From Dioscorea cayenensis subsp. rotundata (taxonomy: Eukaryota; Streptophyta; Magnoliopsida; Dioscoreales; Dioscoreaceae): a stretch of 64,000 nt of DNA. The notes beneath the pieces are model-generated. The model had not been told where the DNA came from. It saw nothing but the letters and a program-made list of their open reading frames with translations, and searched no databases. The translations under genes were made by a program, and so were the position numbers. Location: NCBI RefSeq assembly GCF_009730915.1, contig NC_052476.1:20069257-20133256 (forward strand), in the 5' to 3' direction. This document shows positions 39,080 through 49,613 of this stretch, piece after piece (positions within the stretch are counted from its first letter, which is position 1; every line of letters starts with the position of its first letter).

Positions 39080-39760
39080 ACTAGTCTGACAATATGTTAA
39101 CCCGATTGACGGACATATTTAAACAATACGACCCCTGATAACCTGGAATAATTAAAAAGAAAAAGAAACTTACAACGAGTAAACCTCGCTTTTCATTAGG
39201 ATTCGGCAATGGCACATTTTTACTGCTCTCGACGACAAGATCAACTACAGAGACATTTTGAAGATGGAGTGGACGTGACACATCCTACTGAAGTCAACAT
39301 CGCTTTTCTATCGGGCAAACCGCTTTTATATCCATCCGTGTGTGATGAACTTAACCCCTGACAAGAGAAACTTCGAGACCCCATCGCTACATATCTCAGC
39401 TAACACCAATTCCCAAGAAGTCCGAGCTGCGTGAACATTAGCACTCTTCCCTCCCCTGTCGAATCTAGCAATACCACAAAAACTCTCCATAATATATCGG
39501 TCGAGAAACCAAATCGTACATAAAACCAAATGAAATGAAGAACAAAACGAAGACGACGAAGTAAGAAGTAGAAGATGTAAAGAACAAATGCAGCATGAAC
39601 TCGCAAACAAAAAGTGCGCAGTTGTATGCATAGAGGTTAGACTAGACGTGATGTGATCGGGACGGTATTTTTTTCCCTCCATCCCAAGGGCAAAAAGGGA
39701 AATATATGTCATTGTCGCGAGGAAGACATATTGTCATGTCTCGAATGAAAGTTCTCAACT
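39080..39760. repeat. Island repeat copy 1 (pairs with 41280-41660)
   Basis: This stretch shares with 41280-41660 the order ACTTACAACGAGTAAACC-like, AATGGCACAT, TCGACGACAAGATCAAC-like, CATTTTGAAGATGGAGTG-like, then a GAAACCG/CAAACCG-TTTATAT block. The two are diverged paralogous blocks in the same orientation about 2.1 kb apart. Confidence 0.6.
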
Positions 39761-40124
39761 CAACATGAGTCTCTGTAAACGCTCAGCTTTTTATGTTTAA
39801 ACAGATACATATAGTGTTTAAAATAACAGTTAACTGCTTTAACTAAAAGTCTATATCATGTAAATAATATGTTATTGTTTAAATCGAACGCTTTTCACGA
39901 CATCGCGTTGCTAGATGGGTACCTCCCCGGTCACTCGCTTTAAACATATTTACGTATTTTCTTAAACACCGTTGTCATTGTTTAAAGAGTAACTTGAGTA
40001 TTGTTTAACTTTTTTTCTATTGTTTACAATGACGTTTTTGTTTCCCACATTGTTTTACTAGGTCTCTGCTTTAAATTTCGAAAGTTCACATCAAATACGA
40101 TTGTTTTCGTTTTATTTATAAAAG

Positions 40125-40188
40125 ATTTACAACATTTACAACATTTACAAAGATTTACAACATTTACAACATTTACAACATTTACAAC
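40125..40188. repeat. Seven copies of a 9-bp repeat (ATTTACAAC)
   Basis: Seven near-perfect copies of ATTTACAAC in tandem, with one variant copy (ATTTACAAAG) third in line. Confidence 0.95.
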
Positions 40189-41279
40189 GTCCGCTCGGAC
40201 TTTGGACACTCACGACTCGACCCTCGTATAACGAAACAAGTGTCCAGACATTCGAATGCTCACAAGCTGTTGCATAACAAGCGCATCAACTCGAACCTCG
40301 CAAAACGCTACAACATTAAAAAGGTTAAACAACACACATTCATGAAAACGACTATTAATCAATGTGTCATGGTAGGACTTAAACGACGTATCCTCGATAG
40401 TTAAACACAGAACGTAGCAGCTTGTACACCGACGCCATTTTTCTTAAACGCTAACGTAGAAGTCTCAGTGGTAAATGTCAACCCCGTCTTAAAGGATAGC
40501 TTTCATGATCTCCTCCTCTGAGAATCCTCACGAATCACGCACACGTGAAAAACTTTCTTTTTCTTACCCAAGTCGAAATGCTCTCTTAATTGCTTTCCCG
40601 TCATCCATCACTGGAGAATCCTCCGCATTCGTGCAATTATGAGAGGATTTCAGCTCAAGGTGAAAAGATAGTTTAACTAGTTCAAGGATTACGGCTAATT
40701 GATTCTCAAGATAAGGAAGAAGGCTCACTGAAAACATCCTTTCGAGATAGAGTGGTTGTCCAGCTGGGAAGAGGAGGGAAGAGGAGGAGGAGGAGGAGGA
40801 GGATGATGAGGACTGACGACGAGTGGTTGTCCATGGGAGGGTTCTTCTGGTTATTTATGGTGTGAAGTCCACAAGTGGCCGACTCTTCGTATCCGAGAAA
40901 AAGTTAAACGACAGCGGCCGACTATCGATCGATGAGAACGAACGCGTGTTCGAGAATTTATGTTACCGCGGCATAAGAATTAATGCCGCCATTAATTCTC
41001 ACGCACGGGATACTCATAACCTCTGCCACCGCCACGCGCCACATGCCAACAATTCGGATCAAACGAAAAAGATCACCGCTTTTACGCAGAGACTTTTGAG
41101 AATTTACACGCTTATGAATAGTTATACATGTAAAGATAATGTTAAACTGAGATGGGAAGTATTAAACGGATATGACAATTATTAAAACATATTAGTAAAA
41201 TATTTAAACGGATAATAGCAAATAGTTAAACATTATTTAAAAATATACAAATAGATAACCATAAACGTAGAAAGAACTT

Positions 41280-41660
41280 TACAACGAAATGAACTCGTCA
41301 GAATTATCTGTTCTTCTCGTCAGAATACAACTTTACAACCATAAACGAGAGGACGACAATGGCACATGCCTCGCCTCGACAATAAAATCGATCACATGTC
41401 CCCATTTGAAGACGTGAAGTGCACTTCGACCAATCCGGTGGAAATCAATTTCATTTTCGTCGAGAAACCGATTTATATATTTCGGGTATGATAATGAGGA
41501 GAACAACAAGATGTAATGCAACCCTCGCATCGTTTCATCGTAAAACGCAGCAGAAAGCTCTTCAAAAGGTCGAACATGATGTGATTTGGCTGCCTTTCCC
41601 TCCACCATTTTTCGGGGCCAAAAATGGGATTTCACAACATGGACCCATTTGAAGCTGAAC
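41280..41660. repeat. Island repeat copy 2 (pairs with 39080-39760)
   Basis: Second copy of the block described at 39080. It lies just inside the suspected right end of the element. Confidence 0.6.
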
Positions 41661-41929
41661 TAGAGGGGGTAAAAGGAAGTTAAACACTAACTGCAAGGCG
41701 TCCAGTGGTCAGAAAAGAGGGAGGGGTTTTTGGAAGTTTTGAAAATTACGAGGGGTGAACAGTAATTTTCCCTTTTTTTAATGAAAATTTGATTCTCAAA
41801 AAATATACTTTTTTTCCCGCAGATTAAGACATTTTTTTGAAAAGAATGAACCCTTCATTTCTCAATAAACATTCTTTTAAACATTTACATATATATCTTT
41901 ATATATATACATATTCACTCACTCACTCA

Positions 41930-41981
<52 letters not shown>

Positions 41982-43069
41982 TATATACACACAAATCCCT
42001 CCATATATAAAAAAAAAATCAATATTTATATATATACCTCTATTTTTTATCGTATTATATTTTATGAGTGAGGTTAAAGTGAAAAAAGTGAGAGCAAATA
42101 GTTCAAAAAAAGTTGATTATATATATATATATATAATATGAAATTATGTACTTTTATAGGGTTATAAATGGGAAATTCTTTTATTATTAATTTATTTTAT
42201 TAGATCATACTTACACATCATCATCATCATCATCATCTTTTATAAGAATTAGAAATATCAAAGATCGTTGAATTCAAACAAACAAACAAAGAACAAAAAT
42301 CTTCAAATATTTTTATTTTTTATTTTTATTTTATTTTTCTTTTCTTAGAAGAAACATTTTGGATGATTGGCAAAGTCAAAGAGATCATTGTGATAAGATC
42401 CAAACTTTTTATAAAATAAATTAATAAAATAATTTAAAAAAATCAGAGCCTCAATCACCAACACCAACCGGATCATATTCATATTATGAACTAATGTGAA
42501 ATCTTGGAAAAATAAAACAAATAAATAAATAAATAAGAACAGCTTTACTAACATGTCACGGAGTCATACTTGTTATGTTGTCCATGCGGTTCACTTTAAA
42601 GACCAAGTCCAAGCTTAATAATTTGAAGTCTTTAGACTTTATAATCTCATAATAATGTTATTTAATTAATATTTTCTCATGATAAATATATTTTGAAACA
42701 ATAAGTTTTTTTTTCTTTATGAAATTTTATTTATGTAAAAACCTTGTTAGTTAATGGCTCACTTTTTTTTTTTTAAAAAAAAACTCTCCAAATGAAATCT
42801 TGTTATAAATTGTTAATTCTTTATAAAATCTAAAAATAAAAAAAAATCTCCCATGTTCATAAAATTGTTTTTATTAATTAAAAATAATACATATATCCAC
42901 TATACTTTATTATATATACATTCATGTGTTTATTTTTTATTTTTTGAATAGAAGTGAAATTTACAAAGTATTTTTTTAGAAGTAAGAAGAAAATTATAAA
43001 CATAATTAACGACTAGATTTTTTTTTTAAAAAATCTCATGAAATGAATTATTATTATAAATAACAGTCG

Positions 43070-43170
43070 TTACAGAGTAGTTGTAGTAGTTGATTATTCC
43101 ATTCCCCTCCAAAATCAAAAGTCAAGGGTTCGAATTTTACTACTAGCTCATTCACATTTCTCTAATAAAA
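43070..43170 (+). mobile_element. tRNA-derived SINE-like fragment
   Basis: It contains a block resembling an A box (CAGAGTAGTTGTAGTAGTTG) and, about 40 bp on, a B-box-like GGGTTCGAATTTTAC, then an A-rich region. This is the layout of a tRNA-derived SINE head; no tail or target duplication was established. Confidence 0.4.
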
Positions 43171-43450
43171 AATAAAAAAATCTCATATTAAATTATTAAC
43201 ACCTTATTTCAATATATATATGTGAAACTTCTAATTTTTTAAATAATAAAAAAATTATATATATATATATATATACACACATACCAGAACAAGGCACGCA
43301 ATAAGGATATACATCAACAAGTGAACACAAGATGGCAGCAAGCAAAGTTCAACAAGAAATAATAACAAAGTGAACTCTCCCACCAAAACGGCACCTAAAT
43401 TTTCAAACCCTAATTAAGCCCATCGCATTCCACGTCCTTCCATTTTATCT

Positions 43451-43460
43451 TATTTATACA
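43451..43460 (+). promoter_or_regulatory. Possible TATA box of the CASP-like gene
   Basis: TATTTATACA lies 89 bp upstream of the start codon, with a pyrimidine-rich stretch just after it. Position and sequence fit a plant TATA box; no other evidence. Confidence 0.4.
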
Positions 43461-43548
43461 CCTTCTCCTTAACTTTTGTGACCAATTCATCATCATCATC
43501 ATCATCATCTTTGAAACCTTGCAAAGTTTTTATCATTCCTTAATAATC

Positions 43549-44484
43549 ATGTCATCCATAGATGCCTCAACTACCCGGGACTCCGGCAAGACGGCTCCGG
43601 AGTCTGGTCATCATCCTCCACCACCTCTAGTTAATTTTTTCGGGGTTGATTTTGTCCTACGGTTCTTCCTTTTTGCCTCGACTATTTCCGCCCTTATTGT
43701 TATGGTCACAAGTAAGCAAACCAAGCTTATTCCGACCTCGCTCTCTCCTCCGTTCCCTGCTTATGTCTCTCGTGCTGCTAAGTTCGATCACTCTCCCGCT
43801 TTCATGTAAGAATTAATGCGTATATATATTTATGTCTAAGTTTTTAGGTTGAATCGAGCTCACATAATATGTTTATTTTGATGAATAGATATATGGTGGT
43901 AGCTCTCGCGGTAACTTGCTTTTATAGCATTATTACTATGTTCACTTCGGCTTTTGTTATCTCCAATCCTTTCCCTTCAACAAAGATGTTGTTCAATATG
44001 ATTCTCTTCGATGCCGTAAGTTTTTAATTATTTATTAATTTTTACTTTTGTAATATATATATAGGCAAAATATTATTTATGGACATTCAACCGATATTAA
44101 TGAACAACATATTGTGTATTCCAAACAGTAATTACTGCATTAACTACTGTTCATTAATGTTGGGCGTTAGATCGAGCCATCCATAGATGTATATATATAT
44201 ATATATATATTAATTATAATTTTTTTCATTTATTTGAAATTGTGAAATATTGAATTTGGCAGTTGATGGCCGGAATTATGGCTTCGGCGACTGGAGCAAC
44301 CGGTGGTGTTGCATATATTGGATTGAAAGGAAACTCTCATGTGAATTGGAACAAGATATGCAATTTTTATGATAAATTTTGCCGTCATATTGGAGCTAGT
44401 GCACTTGTGTCTCTTATTGCATCAATTATTCTAGTCATTCTTGTTATAATTTCTTCATACTCTCTTTATCGTCGAAGCCGATGA
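43549..44484 (+). CDS. CASP-like membrane protein (CASPL1 type), three exons
   Basis: Exons: 43549-43805, 43889-44015, 44263-44484, phases 2 and 0, 201 codons, typical length for the family. After a Pro/Ser-rich cytosolic N-terminus there are four membrane helices: [20 protein letters not shown] with the conserved Arg (R38), [37 protein letters not shown] with the conserved Asp, and [21 protein letters not shown] loop with the CASPL1 pattern [16 protein letters not shown] precedes helix 4. It ends in a short basic tail. CASP proteins scaffold the Casparian strip domain in endodermal plasma membrane; CASP-like relatives form membrane domains in other tissues. The specific role here cannot be read from sequence. 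ATG 43549 is the first in-frame ATG. Confidence 0.93.
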
Positions 44485-44535
44485 TTTGAACATTAATTAT
44501 CTACTGCTGGTTTTTTAAATTATCAATGTAAATTG

Positions 44536-44760
44536 TGTGTGTAAAAATATGAAAAAAAAAAAACAATATGTTATGTTATTTTGAGTTTATTTTGTTCAAT
44601 GTTGTTTAGTGTGATTTTTATGTCGCACAAAGTGTATTTGTTTGTGTGCTAGTAAAAATATTAAAAAAAAAAAAATTGTTATGTTATTTTGAGTTTATTT
44701 TGTTGAATGTTGTTTTGTATGATTTTTATGTGTCACACAAAGTGTTTTGTTTATATGTAA
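44536..44760 (+). repeat. Two ~109-bp tandem copies just after the CASP-like gene
   Basis: Both copies run TAAAAATAT, a poly-A run, TTATGTTATTTTGAGTTTAT, TTTGTTNAATGTTGTTT, TGATTTTTATG, CACAAAGTG. Landmarks TTATGTTATT at 44571 and 44679 are 108 bp apart. The repeat lies in the likely 3' UTR or just beyond. Confidence 0.88.
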
Positions 44761-45820
44761 TAATAGTGTATTTGTATAAAATAAAATTAGGGTTAACTTT
44801 CCAAATGAGTCATTCATGAATACTTTTTTGGACATTATAGGATTTATATATGTTTCTTACTTTTTTTTCTTTTTTTGGCCATTTACACAAAAAAAAGCTC
44901 CTTTTATTTCCAAAACTTTTTTTCTTACACCAAAACTATTTTTTTCTTACAAAAATCAGTACCCTACAAAAACATTATTTTTTTAAGCTTTTGTAAACTT
45001 CAGCTTTTTTTATGTTAAAAAAAAAAAATGAAATGGGGATCATAAAAATAATATGTGCCAAATAGTGAATTTTCGAATATCTATAATAATTATTTAAAAA
45101 ATATATACATAAATCATGATAATTACTTTAAAAAAATGTATAATTGCATATATACCCTTTTAAAAATTATATTTATTTATAAGCTCTGGTAAACCAATTT
45201 TTATTTATTCTTCACATTCTTCCATTCATTCATCTTAAACCAGAATTTGATATATATATATATATATATAAATTGATTAGCAATAATAAAGATATATAAG
45301 TTAATAAATACTCCCTCGGATCTTTTTTATTTGTCAATTTTACCTAATTCATATAGATTAAGAAAATTTCGTTGAAGTTAGTTAGCAATCTAAATTTTAT
45401 AAAAAATATATATTAACTTTCCAAGTTTATTGTTATTTAAAATATGTTTTATAAACTGCATGTGTAGTCTGTGTAGTTGAATAATTTATTGAAAATTGTG
45501 AAGGTATATTAAATAGATAAATTTAAAAAAACAATATTTAATATTTTATAAATTTTCTAAATGAACAAATAAAAAGAATTAAAAAAAATCTCTAAAATAA
45601 GACAAGTAAAAACGACCGGAAAAACTAATACTTTATAAGTTTATTAAAAAAAAAAAATTATCAATTACCAATTTTTATAGGGTTATTCAAGCAATTTTCT
45701 CATAAGTCAGTTATTTCAGTTGGAAAGCTGGAGAGAATTTGGCGGGAAAGAGGGCAAGCTCTAAAGCATGACTCTCCAAACCCTCACTAGACCTCCATTA
45801 AATCTCCCAAATTGATCTCC
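44761..45820. other. AT-rich intergenic region
   Basis: Poly-A and poly-T runs and an (AT)n at about 45249-45271. CTCCCTCGGATC..TTTTTATTTGTC (about 45311) and a downstream GACAAGTAAAAACGACCGGA (about 45600) look like the two ends of a Stowaway-like MITE of about 300 bp, not proven. No gene seen. Confidence 0.5.
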
Positions 45821-45848
45821 AAACCCTAACCCTAATCGAAACCCTAGC
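45821..45848 (+). promoter_or_regulatory. Telo-box cluster in the acyltransferase leader
   Basis: AAACCCTAACCCTAA (45821) and AAACCCTAG (about 45839) match the plant telo-box AAACCCTA, a motif known to occur near transcription starts of housekeeping and translation genes. They sit within 45 bp of the start codon. Confidence 0.5.
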
Positions 45849-45865
45849 TTCAATCCACTGCCCTC

Positions 45866-48800
45866 ATGGTCTCCATTCCATTGCCCACCTTCCCATTCCT
45901 CTCACAATCCCATCTACAATGCCAGCAAACCCCTGTTCTCAAGAATCCATGGAGTATTGGCAGTCATCGAGCTAGGGTTAGGGTTAGGGTTGGGGATGGT
46001 GGTTTTAAAGGTTTGGAGGTCTTGTATGAGGATGGGCATGGAACTGTGGGGATTTCTGAGTTTATAGATGCTATGAAGGATTTTGAATACTTGGGTGAAG
46101 ATGAAGGTGGACCTCTCCGGTGGTTCTGCCCGGCTAATCCAGGCCTGCCGCCGATTAAGGATGCCCCGGTCTTGTTGTTCTTGCCTGGTATTTTAATTTT
46201 GATTGTGAAACTTGAAAGAAATCATTTTGATTGGTTTTGGATTTGAGTTTTGGTTTTGTAGGTGTTGATGGAAATGGAATGGGACTCTTGTTGCATCATA
46301 AAGCCCTAGGAAGGTAATTGCCGCTGTTGTAGGTTGTACAATGTTCATTTGTATTGGATGGTATAATTTATGGTATCGATTGTTGTGTTATTCTCGTTCA
46401 CAGAGCAGTAAAATTGTAAAAATGAATGGCAGGGTTTTCGAAGTTCGGTGCTTGCATGTTCCAATACGTAATCGAACACCATTTGAAGGTCTTCTGCACA
46501 AATCAAAGCTTAATATATCATTTGTGATGTGTGTGTGTGTTTAGTCTGACTGATTGAGTAGTTGTGCATATAGAACTAGTGAAATTTGTTGAAGCTGCTG
46601 TGATTGTTGAGCATTTGATTGATGGTAACAAGCCAATCTATTTGCTGGGCCATTCCTTTGGAGGTTGCTTAGCTCTTTCTGTTGCTGCTCGTAATCCTGA
46701 TGCCAATTTAGTTCTTATATTATCTAATCCTGGTAAAAAAACTGTACTTGGCAGCTTAATTTTTGTAATGGAAAACGGGAAAACGTCGGTTATTTTAATT
46801 TTTCAGAGGAATAACAGTTTCTTGTTTATGGCAGCAACATCATTTGACAGGTCAAATTTGCAGCCTTTTCTTCCCATTCTGAGTTCTTCACACCACCTTA
46901 GTATTATCATTCCATGCCTTCTTAGTTTCAATGTTGGTATGTGAGTTTCTGTCAGTTTTCCTGAATAATGCTCTTGCAGTTTTTTATTTTCATGTCACTT
47001 GATTATATCTTGGTTTATTTTTCTTGGCATTAGTTAATCTTGTAAAGATGGCATTGGATGGTATAGATAAAGAGCATCATCTTTTACATAAACTGACTGC
47101 CTCAGTAACAAATCAGTCTTCTCCAATGGATATTTTGGTAAGATTACTCATCTAATAAAACTTATGTATTATTCTTCACAAGAAAAAAAAGAATAGTAAT
47201 ATGGGAATATTTCGTTTACCCTTTCAGAAACAATTAGAGTCGATGCCAAGAGATACTTTCTCATGGAAAATACAGCTGCTTAAATCGGCCACACGCTATG
47301 CTAATTCCCATCTTCATGCAGTCAAAGCCGAAGTGTTGATACTTGCAAGGTTTTTATACTTTTAGAATTTTGTGATATCCAATTCAATCATGTTATCTAT
47401 ATGGTTAGTTATATCAAACCATGGTCATGTTATCATGGAATTAGACACTATGTCTACTTTTGCTTTCCTGACTTTATACAGCATAATTAGTGATTATGAT
47501 CTGTCGGTCGAAATTCCTTCGAATATAATTCTAAATCTTGTTGAATTTGTTCAAGCTTTCGAGTATTTCTGTGATATTTAGTCATCTTTCAGTTGCCAGG
47601 ATAGCATCCTGCCTAGTAGAGATGAAGCTGAACGACTTTTTGAAATACTACTGAATTGCAAGGTTCACTACCTTCATGACAGTGGCCACAGCCTTCTATT
47701 GGTAAAAAAAGTCGTTTCATTTTTCTTGGATTAATTCTATAGAAAGAAATGTCGACAATATTTGTTTAGTTCTTATGAATCATAATAATATTAATGCAGG
47801 ATCCTTCCGTTAACTTATTGACTATAATAAAAGGTACTGGTTTCTATCGTCATTCAAGAGAACACAATGATGTTACAGATTTCATGCCACCAACTATGAT
47901 GGAACTCAAAGCACTTGATAACTTTAATAGGTAATCCTCAACATGGGTTATCCAAACACTTATCCATGAATATGATTTAAGCTTGTTTTACACAGATTCG
48001 TCTCTGAAATTACCAGTCCTGCAATGTTTTCAACCTTGGAAGATGGTAAGATCGTTAGGGGTCTTTCAGGGATACCTAACGATGGTCCGGTTTTGCTCGT
48101 CGGTAACCACATGTTGCTAGGAGTTGAATCAATTCCACTCGTGGCACAGTTTCTGCATGAAAAAAGAGTTGTTCTCCGCGGTATTGCTCATCCTGTTCTG
48201 TTTCCAAAGCGGACAGAGAGTTCATCACAGGGGCCTTGTTCATTCACTCTTGCTAAAGTATTCGGTGGAGTCCCTGTCTCCTTTAGCAATTTTTATCACT
48301 TGTTATCAGTGAAAGCATTTGTTCTTCTTTATCCTGGTGGTGCCCGTGAAGCGCTTCGTCGAAAGGTATAGCATATCGGGCACTTTACGCTATGAACTAC
48401 ATGTTTCTCCTTCTTACTTGCAGTAATTTGAATCTGCATGTTTCTATTTTTGATATTCCTGTGGATCACAGGGTGAAGAGTACAAGTTGATTTGGCCTCC
48501 CCAACCTGAATTTGTTCGAGTGGCTGCCCGATTTGGAGCCACAATTGTACCATTCGGAGTTGTTGGAGAAGATGATATGGGAGAAGTAAGCTGACATATC
48601 TATTATCATCTAAAATGCTAAATAGACTTTCCTTCTTTATCATTATCCTTGCATTGCATACATTTGGATATCTCATGTAACATTGTGATCGAAGGTTTAA
48701 CGACCTGATTTCAAGTTCTTTTGGACGTCCACAAGTGGTATGTTTGCATCATTTTCATCATTTTGCATCATTTGTTCTCTAACATTGTAACAGGTAGTTC

Positions 48801-49240
48801 TCGATTATGATGATCTAATGAAAATGCCCGTCATAAAAGACGTGATAAAAGGTTTCAATCAGACTATAAGGTGAGTTGTAAGTGCTGGTTCATCTTGCAC
48901 CTGTGATTTTAGTTTGCATAACTAGTTCCCTTTTCTGAACAGTGTCAAAATAACCGGAGAGTCCAGGAAACAAGACGTTTTCATACCCTGCATCCTGCCA
49001 AAGATACCTGGACGCTATTATTTCTTATTTGGGAAGCCAATTACGACGAAAGGAAAGGACATACTAAATAACCGGAACGAAGCAAATGCTTTGTATTTGC
49101 ATGTAAAATCAGTGGCTGAAAACTGCATTTCTTATCTAATAGAAAAGCGGGAGGAGGACATCTATAGGAGTATCTGTCAAAGGACTCTCCATCAAGTTCT
49201 TAAAGGTTCACACCAAATCATTCCCTCATTTGAACCCTGA
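45866..49240 (+). CDS. Phytyl ester synthase-type esterase/acyltransferase, chloroplast, 13 exons
   Basis: Exons: 45866-46187, 46262-46313, 46433-46488, 46574-46732, 46835-46936, 47034-47137, 47228-47349, 47593-47701, 47800-47930, 47996-48365, 48472-48585, 48794-48870, 48943-49240; phases agree, 671 codons. The N-terminus looks like a plastid transit peptide. An alpha/beta-hydrolase half follows: LLFLPGVDGNGMGL, nucleophile elbow GHSFGG, QDSILPSRDEAE with the likely acidic residue and DSGHSLLL with the His. A second, acyltransferase-like half has LLVGNHMLLG, KVFGGVPVS and LLYPGGAREAL. In Arabidopsis the PES1/PES2 enzymes of this architecture esterify phytol from chlorophyll breakdown and make triacylglycerol in chloroplasts. 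Which paralogue this is cannot be told. The gene converges on the next one with a 373-bp spacer. Confidence 0.93.
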
Positions 49241-49613
49241 TTTACAACATACTTTACTCTGTTCCTCTTCCTTGGCTTAGTCGATTTGTATTCAGGGGTT
49301 CAAATGAAAAAAATAAACTGTATTAGTATTTCATAAAGTAGACGATGCTAAGATCTAACAATAAATTTACATATTGTTACTAATGTACATGGCTAGTGTT
49401 CAACTGGATGTGTCTATGCATTATGCTTCTGCAAAATCAAGAATAGAGACATGATTTACCAAATGAGCCGCTTGGTTGTTTATAATCATGAAACTGGAGA
49501 TTACATACAGTTAAACAACTTGATGAACAAATAGAAGACACGATGAACTAATTGTTTGCTACACCGTATTTTCAACACAAATGATCATCAAATAGCTATG
49601 GGACACTGTCTTC

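Larger units (their letters stand above)
32303..41775. mobile_element. Large decayed element (Mutator-like suspected), no intact gene
   Basis: This stretch differs sharply from both sides: blocks rich in GC and CpG alternate with tracts full of GTTTAA, TTTAAA and GTTTAAAC. It contains internal duplications (36355-36600 with 36655-36900; 39080-39720 with 41280-41660) and no intact reading frame above about 120 codons with recognisable family similarity. The right end, read on the minus strand from about 41775, has an arrangement I associate with plant Mutator-like termini: GGGAAAATTACTGTTCACCC, then CTCGTAATTTTC, then CCAAAAACCCCTCCCTC, then TGACCACTGGACGCC. The matching left end would lie in the gap. 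Class is inference. Alternatives are a nested set of elements or a joined unrelated contig. Confidence 0.45.
41776..43548. other. AT-rich intergenic region with microsatellites, upstream of the CASP-like gene
   Basis: No gene seen. It contains (ACTC)n and (AC)n at about 41916-41980, (AT)n at about 42117-42135 and 43255-43277, and (ATC)n at about 42211-42238 and 43487-43510. A SINE-like fragment lies at about 43070-43170. The last ~110 bp is the CASP-like gene leader. Confidence 0.7.

Noticed and set aside
40001-40231. Repetitive frame with LQHLQ/TFTTFTT pattern
   Set aside because: Product of the 9-bp tandem repeat, not a gene.
32303-41775. Integrated virus (endogenous pararetrovirus or geminivirus) as an explanation of the island
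   Set aside because: I saw no reverse transcriptase, movement-protein or replication-initiator motifs in any frame; not excluded by search, but unsupported.
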